From NCBI GenBank assembly GCA_024686085.1, contig JAIBDT010000001.1, positions 1 through 64,000 on the forward strand: a stretch of 64,000 nucleotides of DNA, in the 5' to 3' direction. A model generated the notes under the pieces. The model worked only from the letters and a program-made list of their open reading frames with translations, did not search any database and was not told the origin of the DNA. Shown piece by piece: positions 28,925 through 39,490 of the stretch. The stretch's first letter is position 1, and each line of letters starts with the position of its first letter. A program made the translations under genes and the position numbers. The DNA comes from Loktanella sp. Lineage in GTDB: Bacteria; Pseudomonadota; Alphaproteobacteria; Rhodobacterales; Rhodobacteraceae.

Positions 28925-30106
28925 ATGAGCAAACCTGAGTTGAATTCTCGGGTCGGGGAAGATGTGTCTCCGGCCAACGAACTGAAAACCGCGATTTCCG
29001 GTTTCATGAGTGATTTCAAAGACTTTTCCCACGGCATTAATGCCAAACTTCAAGAACAGGATACCCGGATGAACAAGTTGGATCGAAAGACTATGACAAA
29101 TGCACGCCCCGACCTTGCGGCCTCTGCCCATGAGGACGCACCACACCAGAAAGCCTTTGCCGCATATTTGCGTTCTGGCGATGATGACGGTCTGCGTGGC
29201 CTCGAATTGGAGGGTAAGGCGCTAGGCACATCAGTTGCTGCTGACGGCGGCTATTTGGTGGACCCGCAAACGGCAGATACGATTAAGGGCACGCTGTCCT
29301 CGACTGCCTCTATCCGTGCGATTGCCAATGTTGTGAATGTGGACGCCACTTCGTTTGATGTGTTGGTAGATCACACTGAAATGGGTGCCGGTTGGGCGAC
29401 CGAAGCTGCCGCTGTCTCAGAGACAGGCACGCCGCAGATTGACCGTATCACGATCCCGTTGCACGAGCTTTCTGCGCTGCCAAAGGCGTCTCAGCGTCTG
29501 CTAGACGATAGTGCGTTTGATATTGAGGGCTGGCTGGCTGGCCGTATCGCTGACAAGTTTGCCCGTTCCGAGGCGCAGGCGTTCATCAGTGGTGATGGTA
29601 TCGACAAGCCAAAGGGCCTACTTACCTATCCATCTGTCGACAACGACGTTTGGGTCTGGGGCAATCTTGGCTATGTCGTCACGGGGGCTGATGGTGCGAT
29701 TGCGGACGGTGATCCGATTGTGGATCTGGTTTACGCGCTGGGTGCCGAATACCGTGCGAATGCATCGTTTGTGATGAATTCCAGGACCGCGGGCACGATC
29801 CGCAAGCTCAAAGATAACGATGGCCGTTTCTTGTGGTCTGACGGATTGGCTGCGGGCGAGCCTGCGCGTCTTATGGGTTATCCTGTGCTGATTGCTGAAG
29901 ACATGCCTGACATTGCCTCTGATGCCACAGCGATTGCTTTTGGTGACTTTGGTGCGGGTTACACCGTGGCCGAGCGTCCTGATCTGCGGGTGTTGCGTGA
30001 CCCGTTCTCTGCCAAGCCGCATGTCTTGTTCTATGCAACCAAGCGTGTTGGTGGTGCTGTGAGCGACTTTGGCGCGATCAAGCTGCTGAAATTCGCGACG
30101 AGCTAA
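28925..30106 (+). CDS. GTA g5 major capsid protein (HK97 family)
   Basis: KALGTSVAADGGYLVDPQTADTIKGTLSSTASIRAIANVVNV...; start refined to 28925. Confidence 0.95.
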   Translation: MSKPELNSRVGEDVSPANELKTAISGFMSDFKDFSHGINAKLQEQDTRMNKLDRKTMTNARPDLAASAHEDAPHQKAFAAYLRSGDDDGLRGLELEGKALGTSVAADGGYLVDPQTADTIKGTLSSTASIRAIANVVNVDATSFDVLVDHTEMGAGWATEAAAVSETGTPQIDRITIPLHELSALPKASQRLLDDSAFDIEGWLAGRIADKFARSEAQAFISGDGIDKPKGLLTYPSVDNDVWVWGNLGYVVTGADGAIADGDPIVDLVYALGAEYRANASFVMNSRTAGTIRKLKDNDGRFLWSDGLAAGEPARLMGYPVLIAEDMPDIASDATAIAFGDFGAGYTVAERPDLRVLRDPFSAKPHVLFYATKRVGGAVSDFGAIKLLKFATS

Positions 30107-30275
30107 GCTTGTTGCGAAGGGCGTGGCCTGCATAGCGGGCTGCGTCTTCCCCCGGGCGCGCGACAAAGGTTGCGTGTTGTCTAGCTGCTCTCCCTTCCGA
30201 TCGAGCAATGCGTGACTTGCGCGTCCGGACTTTTGGCCTTTTGGCCCCACCACACTTATTTTTCTGGAGTGTTCC

Positions 30276-30875
30276 ATGATGTTAGTCGAAGAGGCCACCG
30301 TGCCGCTGTCGGCCCTGCCGGTCGCTACATTCAAAGACCATATGCGCATGGGTTCGGGTTTCTCGGACGATGGAATGCAAGATGGCGTTTTAGAGGGCTA
30401 TCTGCGTGCTGCATTGGCCGCAATTGAGGCCCGCACGGGTAAGATCACCATTGAGCGCACGTTCAGTGTGACCTTGACGGCGTGGCGTGACGGGCAAAAG
30501 CAATCCCTGCCACTTGCCCCTGTGCGCGCGATTATTGGCGTGTCGCTGCTAGATCGCAATGGCGCCGAGACTGTGATTGATAGCGCCACCTACCGTTTGA
30601 TCCAAGACACCCATCGTCCGGAGTTGGATGCCTATGATGCATCGCTGCCTTCGATCCCGCAGGGCGGCGCTGTGCGCATTCACATGAGTGCTGGCTTTGG
30701 CCCCGACTGGTCGGACTTGCCTGCTGATCTGGCACAAGCCGTGCTGATGCTTGCCGCCCATTTCTATGAATTCCGCCATGAAAGCGCGATGTCCGGCCAC
30801 GTGATGCCCTTTGGTGTTTCCGCCCTAATCGAGCGGTTTCGCAATATCCGTCTGTTTTCTGGTGGCCGCTCATGA
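30276..30875 (+). CDS. GTA g6 head-tail connector
   Basis: Position in cluster; LEGYLRAALAAIEARTGK, DLPADLAQAVLMLAAHFYEFRHE. Confidence 0.88.
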   Translation: MMLVEEATVPLSALPVATFKDHMRMGSGFSDDGMQDGVLEGYLRAALAAIEARTGKITIERTFSVTLTAWRDGQKQSLPLAPVRAIIGVSLLDRNGAETVIDSATYRLIQDTHRPELDAYDASLPSIPQGGAVRIHMSAGFGPDWSDLPADLAQAVLMLAAHFYEFRHESAMSGHVMPFGVSALIERFRNIRLFSGGRS

Positions 30876-31210
30876 GCCGTCCCAAGCTGAACCGTCATTT
30901 GAAGCTAGAGCATTTGACCCAGGCCCCTGACGGGTCGGGCGGCTATTCCCAAGACTGGGCCGAGTTGGGCGTGCATTGGGCCGAGATCAAGCCTGGATCT
31001 GGTCGCGAGACCTCTGGTCCTGCGGTGTCTCTGAGCCGTGTCGCGTACCGCATTACGATCCGAGCGGCCCCTGTATCATCGGACGCGCGTCCCAAAGCGG
31101 GTCAGCGTTTCCGCGGTCATGGTCGCGTCTATGCGATCACGGCTGTCACGGAATCCCCCAGTGGCGAGCGCTATTTGACCTGCCACGCCGAAGAGGAGAC
31201 TGCCACATGA
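30872..31210 (+). CDS. GTA g7 head closure / head-tail adaptor
   Basis: SRPKLNRHLKLEHLTQAPDGSGGYSQDWAELGVHWAEI; 4-bp overlap with g6. Confidence 0.9.
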   Translation: MSRPKLNRHLKLEHLTQAPDGSGGYSQDWAELGVHWAEIKPGSGRETSGPAVSLSRVAYRITIRAAPVSSDARPKAGQRFRGHGRVYAITAVTESPSGERYLTCHAEEETAT

Positions 31211-31617
31211 GTTATGGTGTATCCGCTGCTCTGCAGGCCGCCGTTTTTCAACATCTGTCAAATGATGCGCCACTTGCGGCCATTGTTGGCACCCATGTTT
31301 ACGACGCTTTGCCTGCTGGCACGCTGCCGTCGTTATACGTCACGCTTGGCCCCGAAGTGGTCAAGGATCAGTCCGGCAAGACAGGTGCGGGCGCGCTGCA
31401 TGAGGCGACGATTTCGGTTGTGACGGATGTTGCCGGTTTTGCGCAGGCCAAGTCTGCGGCGGCTGCCGTGTCTGATGCTTTGGTTGATGCCGATCTGACG
31501 CTAACACGCGGCCAGATCGTGGCGTTGAATTTTTACAAAGCGACGGCTGCCCGTGTTGGCACAGGCGATATGCGTCAAATCAATCTGGTCTTTCGCATCC
31601 ACGTTGCGGACGACTGA
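31207..31617 (+). CDS. GTA g8 (DUF3168 tail completion protein)
   Basis: MSYGVSAALQAAVFQHLSNDAPLAAIVGTHVYDALP. Confidence 0.9.
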   Translation: MSYGVSAALQAAVFQHLSNDAPLAAIVGTHVYDALPAGTLPSLYVTLGPEVVKDQSGKTGAGALHEATISVVTDVAGFAQAKSAAAAVSDALVDADLTLTRGQIVALNFYKATAARVGTGDMRQINLVFRIHVADD

Positions 31618-31650
31618 TCCCCTTTTTTCCAACCCTAAGGAGTACTGGCA

Positions 31651-32067
31651 ATGGTAGCCCAGAACGGTAAAGACCTCTTGGTCAAAATTGACATGACGGG
31701 CGATGGCCTGTTTGAGACCGCCGCAGGTTTGCGCGCGACCCGTATCAGTCTGAACGCTGAAACGGTGGACGTCACATCGCTGGAAAGCACGGGCGGCTGG
31801 CGCGAGTTGTTGTCAGGGGCCGGTGTCAAAACGGCTGCGATTTCAGGCTCTGGTGTGTTCAAGGACGCCACCACTGACGAGCGTGCCCGTCAGTTGTTTT
31901 TCGACGGTCTGACCCCTGATTTTCAAGTAATCGTGCCCGATTTCGGCACATTGGAAGGTCCGTTCCAGATCACGTCGATCGAATATGCTGGTTCCCACAA
32001 TGGTGAGGCAACATATGAGCTGTCGCTGGCCTCTGCGGGCGAGCTTGTGTTCACGGCGGCGCTATAA
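31651..32067 (+). CDS. GTA g9 major tail protein
   Basis: MVAQNGKDLLVKIDMTGDGLFETAAGLRATRISLNAETVDVTSLES. Confidence 0.92.
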   Translation: MVAQNGKDLLVKIDMTGDGLFETAAGLRATRISLNAETVDVTSLESTGGWRELLSGAGVKTAAISGSGVFKDATTDERARQLFFDGLTPDFQVIVPDFGTLEGPFQITSIEYAGSHNGEATYELSLASAGELVFTAAL

Positions 32068-32382
32068 ATGGTGAACCCGCACGCAGGAGAAGTCGCGGTC
32101 ACCGTGGACGGGGTGCCGCATCGTTGCAATTTGACGCTGGGCGCTTTGGCCGAGATGGAAGCCACGATGGGGGCCGATAGTTTGGTCGATCTTGTCGCGC
32201 GGTTTGAAACGGGCAAGTTTTCCAGCCGCGATGTCATGGCTTTGGTCGTGGCGGGCCTGCGTGGCGGCGGCTGGGAAGGCACCTCTGCTGATCTGTTGAA
32301 AGCCGACATTGAAGGTGGGGCTGTGGGGGCTGCGAAAGTTGCTGCGACCTTGCTGGTCCGTGCTTTCTCGCCGCCCGCGTAA
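32068..32382 (+). CDS. GTA g10 (gene transfer agent family / GTA-gp10)
   Basis: VNPHAGEVAVTVDGVPHRCNLTLGALAEMEA. Confidence 0.88.
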   Translation: MVNPHAGEVAVTVDGVPHRCNLTLGALAEMEATMGADSLVDLVARFETGKFSSRDVMALVVAGLRGGGWEGTSADLLKADIEGGAVGAAKVAATLLVRAFSPPA

Positions 32383-32387
32383 AGCTG

Positions 32388-32570
32388 ATGGATTGGCCAA
32401 ACCTATTGCGTGCGGGGCTGCATGTTTTGCGCCTGCGTCCCGCAGAATTTTGGGCGCTTACCCCTGCGGAGTTGCAGGTGATGTTGGGCCTTGATGAAAA
32501 GTTGATGCCCATGGCCCGTGACCGGCTTGCCGAGTTGGAGCGCGCCTATCCCGATACCCAAGGAGGGTGA
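32388..32570 (+). CDS. GTA g10.1 tail assembly chaperone-like protein
   Basis: MDWPNLLRAGLHVLRLRPAEFWALTPAELQVMLG, between g10 and g11. Confidence 0.85.
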   Translation: MDWPNLLRAGLHVLRLRPAEFWALTPAELQVMLGLDEKLMPMARDRLAELERAYPDTQGG

Positions 32571-33232
32571 AGATGAGTGGACTAGATCAGATTGATGCAT
32601 TGGACAGCGAAGTGAATGCGCTTGAGCGCACGCTTGGCGATGCGGCCGCAATGACGGCTGCGTTTGATAGCCAGTTGCGCAGTATCCAAGGCTCGCTTGG
32701 TGAGACGACCCGTGATTTGGGCAATCTTGAGCGTGGCTTTAGTGGCGGATTACGCCGTGCCTTTGATGGCTTGGTGTTTGACGGCCTGAAGCTGTCGGAT
32801 GCTTTGGGTGTTGTTGCCAAGGCGATGGTCGATACGGCCTATTCCGCTGCAATCAACCCAGTGATGCAGCATTTTGGCGGCTTGCTGGCCCAAGGTGTCA
32901 ACACTGCCGTGTCCAGCATGATGCCGTTTGAGAATGGCGCGTCATTTTCCCAAGGGCGCGTGACCCCCTTTGCGAAGGGCGGTGTTCTGAGTGGTCCGAC
33001 CACGTTTCCGATGCGCGGTGGCACAGGTTTGATGGGCGAGGCGGGCCCAGAGGCAATTATGCCGCTGTCGCGCGGCGCTGACGGCAGTCTGGGCGTGCGC
33101 GCCCAAGGTGGCGGCACGGTCAATGTCACGATGAATATTTCGACCCCGGATGTGCAGGGTTTCCAGCGCAGCCAAGGTCAAATTGCCACCCAAATGGCCC
33201 GCGCCATGGGCCGTGGCCAACGCAATCGCTGA
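32567..33232 (+). CDS. GTA g11 short tail tape measure protein
   Basis: 221 aa; GGTGLMGEAGPEAIMPLSRGADGSLGVRAQGGG. Confidence 0.9.
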   Translation: MKMSGLDQIDALDSEVNALERTLGDAAAMTAAFDSQLRSIQGSLGETTRDLGNLERGFSGGLRRAFDGLVFDGLKLSDALGVVAKAMVDTAYSAAINPVMQHFGGLLAQGVNTAVSSMMPFENGASFSQGRVTPFAKGGVLSGPTTFPMRGGTGLMGEAGPEAIMPLSRGADGSLGVRAQGGGTVNVTMNISTPDVQGFQRSQGQIATQMARAMGRGQRNR

Positions 33233-33247
33233 TCGGAGGACGCAAGA

Positions 33248-33880
33248 ATGGCATTTCATGAAATCCAGTTTCCCGCAAACCTGAGCTTTGGCTCGGTTGG
33301 TGGCCCAGAGCGCCGCACCGAGATTGTGACGCTCTCTAACGGCTTTGAAGAACGCAACACGCCGTGGGCGCATTCGCGCAGGCGCTATGATGCGGGTATT
33401 GGTCTGCGCTCTCTGAATGATGTTGCGACTATTGTTGCTTTCTTTGAGGCCCGCGAAGGTCAGCTGCACAGTTTTCGCTGGAAGGACTGGGGCGATTACA
33501 AGTCCTGTGTACCTTTGTCCGCGCCAGTCTCATCGGATCAGTTGATTGCGATCGGTGACGAGGTCACACAGGTCATTCAGTTGACCAAGACCTATACCTC
33601 TGGCGGCCATTCCTACATCCGTCCGATTTCCAAGCCTGTCGAAGGTACGGTTCGTGTCGCTATTGGCGGCGATGAGTTACAGGAAACGATTGATTACGAC
33701 GTCAATTTTGCCACGGGCGAGGTTACGTTTGCCCATCCACCAGATCTGGGTGCCGAGGTTCGTGCCGGGTTCGAGTTTGACGTGCCTGTCCGTTTTGACA
33801 CGGATGCGATCCAAACCTCTGTGTCCAGTTTTCGCGCAGGTGACGCGCCCAATGTGCCGATTGTCGAGGTACGCCTATGA
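33248..33880 (+). CDS. GTA g12 distal tail protein (DUF2460)
   Basis: AFHEIQFPANLSFGSVGGPERRTEIVTLSNGFEERN. Confidence 0.93.
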   Translation: MAFHEIQFPANLSFGSVGGPERRTEIVTLSNGFEERNTPWAHSRRRYDAGIGLRSLNDVATIVAFFEAREGQLHSFRWKDWGDYKSCVPLSAPVSSDQLIAIGDEVTQVIQLTKTYTSGGHSYIRPISKPVEGTVRVAIGGDELQETIDYDVNFATGEVTFAHPPDLGAEVRAGFEFDVPVRFDTDAIQTSVSSFRAGDAPNVPIVEVRL

Positions 33881-34761
33881 CTGTCGCAAAGTTAAACGCG
33901 CACCTTGCGGTTGGCACGACCCATGTCTGTCACTGCTGGTCGATAGTGCGCACCGATGGTGTCACGTTCGGATTTACCGATCATGATCGTCCGCTGAAAT
34001 TTGATGGCATCAACTTTCGCCCCGATAGTGGCCTGTCCGCAAAGGCGCTGGCCAGTACAACGGGGCTATCGGTCAATAACACCGAAGCCTTGGGCATGTT
34101 GAGTGCCAATGCCGTGACGGACAAGGATATCGAGGCAGGCCGTTATGACGCCGCTGAAGTGACCACATGGTTGGTCCGTTGGGATAATGTTTCGCACCGC
34201 GAAATTCGATTTATCGGCACAATTGGTGAAATCACGCGCGAGCAAGGCACATACCGTGTGGAGTTGCGCGGCTTGACCGAGATGCTGAACCAGCCGCAAG
34301 GCCGTGCGTATCTAAAGACGTGTAGCGCTGTTTTGGGCGATGGCGGGTGCAAGGTGAATAGTAGTGATATTGCTTTCCGCGCCGATGTCCCGTTGACAGA
34401 GGTTGATGATGGTCAAGTCCTGACGATGGTTCTGGCTGCGACCTATACGGACCGTTGGTTTGAAGGCGGCTTTGTCGAATTTAAGTCTGGCGATGCCAAT
34501 GGCCTGCAGGCTGTGATCAAAGATGACGAGATCGTCGGCAATAGCCGGGTTTTGACGCTATGGCGTCCAATGCCTGCTGAGGTGGTTGTTGGTGATCAGG
34601 TCCGGATCATCGCTGGCTGTGACAAGCGCGCCGAGACGTGTCGTGTGAAGTTTGACAATCTTGTGAACTTTCAGGGTTTTCCTGACATTCCAGGTGATGA
34701 CTGGCTGCTCAGCGTCCCAAGGTCGGATGATGACGACACTGGTGGAAGCCTGACCCGATGA
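33877..34761 (+). CDS. GTA g13 hub protein (DUF2163)
   Basis: HLAVGTTHVCHCWSIVRTDGVTFGFTDHDRPL. Confidence 0.93.
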   Translation: MTVAKLNAHLAVGTTHVCHCWSIVRTDGVTFGFTDHDRPLKFDGINFRPDSGLSAKALASTTGLSVNNTEALGMLSANAVTDKDIEAGRYDAAEVTTWLVRWDNVSHREIRFIGTIGEITREQGTYRVELRGLTEMLNQPQGRAYLKTCSAVLGDGGCKVNSSDIAFRADVPLTEVDDGQVLTMVLAATYTDRWFEGGFVEFKSGDANGLQAVIKDDEIVGNSRVLTLWRPMPAEVVVGDQVRIIAGCDKRAETCRVKFDNLVNFQGFPDIPGDDWLLSVPRSDDDDTGGSLTR

Positions 34762-35186
34762 CGGGGCCGGATGTCGTCTCAATTGCGCGGGGGTGGATTG
34801 GCACGCCCTATGTGCATCAAGCCTCAAAGCAGGGTGTCGGTACCGATTGTCTTGGCCTTGTGCGCGGCATTTGGCGCGAGATGCATGGCACAGAGCCTGA
34901 AGCGATCCCACGCTATACTGCCGATTGGTCAGAGCCGCAGGGCCAAGAGGTTTTGTGGGCTGCCGCTGACAGGCATATGCAAGCGGTGAACCGCACTGAA
35001 TTGATCGCAGGTGATGTGATCTTGTTTCGGATGCGCCGCACGGCTGTCGCCAAACATCTGGGCATTGTCGCCAGCACGGGCGAACAGCCCACATTCATTC
35101 ACGCCTACACAGGCCACGGCGTTGTCGAGAGCCCGCTATCAGAGCCTTGGCGCAAGCGTATCGTCGCTCAATTCGTATTTCGATAA
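34758..35186 (+). CDS. GTA g14 NlpC/P60-type peptidase
   Basis: GTPYVHQASKQGVGTDCLGLVRGIWREMHG. Confidence 0.93.
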   Translation: MTGPDVVSIARGWIGTPYVHQASKQGVGTDCLGLVRGIWREMHGTEPEAIPRYTADWSEPQGQEVLWAAADRHMQAVNRTELIAGDVILFRMRRTAVAKHLGIVASTGEQPTFIHAYTGHGVVESPLSEPWRKRIVAQFVFR

Positions 35187-35198
35187 GGAATTAATCAC

Positions 35199-38100
35199 AT
35201 GGCAACTCTTGTTCTTTCAGCAGCGGGCATGGCTCTTGGCGGCTCTATTGGTGGCACGGTTCTTGGGCTATCAATGGCGACGATTGGCCGTGCAGCAGGT
35301 GCAACAGTTGGCCGTATGATTGACCAGCGTTTGCTGGGCGCTGGCAGTGAACCCGTCGAGACGGGCCGCGTGGACCGTTTCCGCTTGACGGGTGCGAGTG
35401 AAGGCGCGGCAGTCGCCAAGGTCTATGGTCGGATGCGCGTGGGTGGTCAGATTATTTGGGCCACCCGTTTCCAAGAACACCAGACGACCACTGGTGGTGG
35501 TGGCAAGGGGGCAGGGCCGCAGCCTACGACCGTTGAGTTTAGTTATTCAGTCAGTTTGGCGATCGCGCTGTGTGAGGGCGAGATCACGCATGTGGGGCGC
35601 ATTTGGGCCGATGGGGTCGAGATCGCGCCCACCGACCTAAACTTGCGCCTATATCGCGGCACACAGACCCAATCGCCTGATCCAAAAATCGTGGCGGTTG
35701 AAGGATCGCATAATGTACCTGCGTATCGTGGGACAGCCTATGTTGTCTTGGAGGATTTGGATCTTGCCCGATTTGGCAATCGCATCCCGCAGTTTACCTT
35801 TGAAGTCATGCATCCCGCCGAAAAGGATACGCCTGATGCTCGTGATGATATCGCCCGCAAGGTTAGGGGGGGCGCGCTTATCCCTGGTACTGGCGAGTAT
35901 TCTTTGGCCACGACGCCCGTGCATTTGTCGTCCGAATACGGAGAACAGGTCGCGATTAACGCGAATTCCCCCTCCGGTGTGACCGATTTTTCCGCGTCGA
36001 TGGATAGTCTTGAAGGCGAGATGCCAAATTGCGGCTCTGCTATGTTGGTTGTCTCTTGGTTTGGCAGCGATTTGCGGTGCGGTGATTGCGAGATAGCGCC
36101 CAAGGTTGAACAGGTCGAAGTGGATGGCGACGTCATGCCTTGGTCAGTGTCAGGCCAAGGCCGCGCTGGCGCGGGGATTGTACCGAAACTGGAGGATCGC
36201 CCCGTTTATGGTGGCACGCCTGCAGATGCGGCGGTGATCGAGGCCATCGCTGATATGCGCAGCCGTGGCGTTGATCCGGTATTTTACCCGTTCATCTTGA
36301 TGGAACAGATGCCTGACAACACACTGGTTGACCCATGGACGGCCAACACGGGTCAGCCAAAGTTACCTTGGCGTGGGCGTATTACCACGTCACTTGCGCC
36401 GGAGATTGCTGGCTCGCCCGATGGCACCGCCACAGCTGAGGCGCAGGTCGCGGCCTTTATGGGTACGGCGTCGCCAAGTGATTTTACGGTAGCTGACGGG
36501 TTGGTCGTGTATAGCGGTCCATCTGAATGGCGCTATCGTCGGTTTATTCTGCACTATGCGCATCTGTGTGTTGCGGCGGGCGGCGTGACTGCGTTTTGTA
36601 TCGGATCTGAAATGCGTGGGCTGACCCAAATTCGTGGGGAAGGCGGCAGTTTCCCTGCTGTCGATGCCTTGCGTACTTTGGCTGCCGAATGCCGTGCAAT
36701 CCTCGGGCCATATTGTAAAATCAGCTATGCGGCCGATTGGTCGGAATACCATGGCTATCAGCCTGTTGGCACGGCTGACAAACTGTTTCACCTTGATCCT
36801 CTCTGGGCGGACCCGAACATCGATTTCATCGGTATAGACAACTATATGCCGCTAAGCGATTGGCGGGATGGTACGGGTCACACCGACTTTGGCGCGGAGT
36901 CGATTTATAACCTAAACTATCTGCGCGGCAATATTGCCGGTGGCGAAGGTTATGACTGGTATTATCATTCTCCAGAGGCCCGCGATGCCCAAATTCGCAC
37001 ACCCATCACGGATGGTGATGGCGAACCTTGGGTGTGGCGGTATAAAGATATTGCGGGTTGGTGGGGCAATCAGCACCATAACCGCGTCAATGGGAACCGC
37101 GTCGCGCAGCCGACAGTGTGGGTGCCGCAAAGCAAGCCGATCTGGTTTACAGAACTGGGCTGTGCGGCGATTGACAAGGGCACAAACCAGCCCAATAAGT
37201 TTCTTGATCCAAAGTCGTCTGAATCAAAAATACCAAGGTATTCCAACGGTATGCGCGACGATTTTATGCAAATGCAGTATCTGCGAGCCACGTTTGACTA
37301 TTACAAGTGGGAAGTGAACAATCCACAGTCCGTTGAATATGAAGGTCGTATGATCGACATGACCCGCGCCCATGTTTGGGCATGGGATGCGCGACCATTT
37401 CCGTTTTTTCCCGCAACTAAGTCATTGTGGTCGGATGGCGACAATTATGCACGGGGGCATTGGTTGAACGGGCGGGCATCTGCGCGCACACTGGCCGATG
37501 TCGTCGCAGACATTTGCCAAAGATCAGCCGTGACGCGGTTTGACGTAAGTCGTCTTTACGGGCTGGTCCGCGGGTATTCGGTGGATGATATCACAACAGC
37601 GCGTGCTGCCATTCAGCCCCTGATGGTCACATTCGGGTTCGACGCGATTGAACGCAATGGTGTTCTGGTTTTTGAGAACCGCACTGGTCTGCCAGAGCAT
37701 GTTGTAACCGATGCAGAGTTAGCGCTAGACCCAAGTCGCGAGGCCCCGGTGACGCTTGTCCGCGCGCCGTCTGCGGAAGTAACGGGCCGCGTACAGCTAG
37801 GGTTCATCGACGCCGATGCCGATTACGAGGCCGGAGTCAGTGAGGCGGTGCAACCAGATGAGCGGTCTTACGGTGTTTCGCGCAGTGAGGTGCCGATTGC
37901 CTTGACGCGCGGCGAGGGCGCCCGCACGGTGTCGCGTTGGCTGCAAGAGGCGCGGTTGGCGACAGATGCGGCCATCTTTGCGCTGCCCCCATCGCAGAAC
38001 AAGATAACTGTAGCGGATGTGGTGTGGCTTGATACCCGCGACCATAAGGGGCTTTACCGGATTGACCGGATGGACGAGGCGGGTTTGCGTTTGGTTGAGG

Positions 38101-39119
38101 CAACCCGCGTTGACCCAGAGGTTTATCTGCCACAAAAACTGTATGAAGAAGGTGCCGTCTTGCAACCTTTTGTTGGCCCGACACCAGTGGAAATGCTGTT
38201 TCTTGATTTACCATTGCTGACTGGCGACGAGGTGCCACACGAGCCTTATATCGCGGCCTCGGCGCGTCCTTGGCCGGGATCAGTGGCGCTTTATAGTAGC
38301 CCCACAGATAGCAATTATATCTTGCAAGATATCCAGCGGTCACGTGCGACGATCGGGCAGTTGAAAACACCTTTGCTGCGTGGACCATGTAGCATCTGGG
38401 ATCGTCAAGCGGGTGTTGAGGTCAAACTCATCAGCGGTTCTATGTCGTCGGTCGAAGACCTTGCGCTTTTCGCAGGTGCAAATACGATCGCGGTGGGTGA
38501 TGGGACGCCCGATAACTGGGAAATCATCCAATTCGCGCAGGCCGCCCCAACAGGGACGCGCCAGTTCGAGATCAGCCAGCTATTACGCGGTCAGGCAGGG
38601 ACGGGTGCGCAAATTCAAGACGTCTGGCCTGCGGGGTCATTCGTTGTCGTGATGGACGGGCGGCCAGAGCAAATCACAATTCCGTCCGCATCCCGTGGAT
38701 TGGAGCGGAATTATCGTTATGGTCCTGCCAAACAGCCCGTGACGGCGGCAAGCTATAAACATGTGATCCACGCATTTAAGGGAAATGGTTACCGTCCGTA
38801 TCCTGTGACGCATTTGCGTGAAAAGCTGACGGGCGCAAACCACGCTTTTGAATGGATCAGAGCCACGCGGATCGATGGTGATTTCTGGAATGCAGGAGAT
38901 GTTCCGCTGGGGGAAGATTTCGAGCAGTATCAGGTCACGATCACGCAAGGCGGGCAGATCAAGCGGCAAGATGTCGTCACCTCGGCGAATTTTAGCTATC
39001 CCGCAAATGTGCAACAAAGCGAGCTACAGGTAGGAGATTACCAGATTTCGGTGGCGCAAATTTCGGTGCGTTACGGCGCTGGGCCCAGCATGTCGATTAT
39101 CTTGCAAAGCCTTGTTTAA
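35199..39119 (+). CDS. GTA g15 host-specificity / megatron protein (GTA TIM-barrel domain)
   Basis: 1306 aa; ISYAADWSEYHGY, LDPLWADPNIDFIGIDNYMPLSDWRDG, WFTELGCAAIDKGTNQPNKF. Confidence 0.95.
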   Translation: MATLVLSAAGMALGGSIGGTVLGLSMATIGRAAGATVGRMIDQRLLGAGSEPVETGRVDRFRLTGASEGAAVAKVYGRMRVGGQIIWATRFQEHQTTTGGGGKGAGPQPTTVEFSYSVSLAIALCEGEITHVGRIWADGVEIAPTDLNLRLYRGTQTQSPDPKIVAVEGSHNVPAYRGTAYVVLEDLDLARFGNRIPQFTFEVMHPAEKDTPDARDDIARKVRGGALIPGTGEYSLATTPVHLSSEYGEQVAINANSPSGVTDFSASMDSLEGEMPNCGSAMLVVSWFGSDLRCGDCEIAPKVEQVEVDGDVMPWSVSGQGRAGAGIVPKLEDRPVYGGTPADAAVIEAIADMRSRGVDPVFYPFILMEQMPDNTLVDPWTANTGQPKLPWRGRITTSLAPEIAGSPDGTATAEAQVAAFMGTASPSDFTVADGLVVYSGPSEWRYRRFILHYAHLCVAAGGVTAFCIGSEMRGLTQIRGEGGSFPAVDALRTLAAECRAILGPYCKISYAADWSEYHGYQPVGTADKLFHLDPLWADPNIDFIGIDNYMPLSDWRDGTGHTDFGAESIYNLNYLRGNIAGGEGYDWYYHSPEARDAQIRTPITDGDGEPWVWRYKDIAGWWGNQHHNRVNGNRVAQPTVWVPQSKPIWFTELGCAAIDKGTNQPNKFLDPKSSESKIPRYSNGMRDDFMQMQYLRATFDYYKWEVNNPQSVEYEGRMIDMTRAHVWAWDARPFPFFPATKSLWSDGDNYARGHWLNGRASARTLADVVADICQRSAVTRFDVSRLYGLVRGYSVDDITTARAAIQPLMVTFGFDAIERNGVLVFENRTGLPEHVVTDAELALDPSREAPVTLVRAPSAEVTGRVQLGFIDADADYEAGVSEAVQPDERSYGVSRSEVPIALTRGEGARTVSRWLQEARLATDAAIFALPPSQNKITVADVVWLDTRDHKGLYRIDRMDEAGLRLVEATRVDPEVYLPQKLYEEGAVLQPFVGPTPVEMLFLDLPLLTGDEVPHEPYIAASARPWPGSVALYSSPTDSNYILQDIQRSRATIGQLKTPLLRGPCSIWDRQAGVEVKLISGSMSSVEDLALFAGANTIAVGDGTPDNWEIIQFAQAAPTGTRQFEISQLLRGQAGTGAQIQDVWPAGSFVVVMDGRPEQITIPSASRGLERNYRYGPAKQPVTAASYKHVIHAFKGNGYRPYPVTHLREKLTGANHAFEWIRATRIDGDFWNAGDVPLGEDFEQYQVTITQGGQIKRQDVVTSANFSYPANVQQSELQVGDYQISVAQISVRYGAGPSMSIILQSLV

Positions 39120-39490
39120 TGCGCGCAATCCACTTGTCCGACTTGAACCTGGCTGCGCGCACTTTGATGGTGGCGCACAGCTGTGAACGGCTTAAGTTTT
39201 TGTTTTCGTTGATTTAAAATGCAAATGCTGCCGACAAGTATCGCAAGCACACGGGATTGGCGCATCCACAATTCGGCAACGGGTCCTTAGGCGCTGCCTG
39301 TCAGAACTACCCGAAGGCCCCGATGCCAGATCGGTGTCAGCCGCAATATTTGGACTGTCTCAGGGTCGTCATTGAAGGGCTGCTAACCAGCGAGACAGAT
39401 GATGTTTTGTGAAACAGTCCATCACAGCTTTGTTCTTGGTTTCTACATACGAATTGCGTTAGGACTGAAGGGTTATTGAAAGGACCCAAG

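Noticed and set aside
32360-32400. Possible programmed frameshift between GTA g10 and g10.1 (as in phage G/GT tail chaperones)
   Set aside because: g10 ends at a TAA and g10.1 starts with its own ATG at 32388; no slippery heptamer visible.
25206-39119. Interpretation as an ordinary integrated prophage
   Set aside because: Gene order and protein types match RcGTA-type clusters (g1-g15); no integrase, repressor, lysis or replication genes and no flanking att-like repeats seen.
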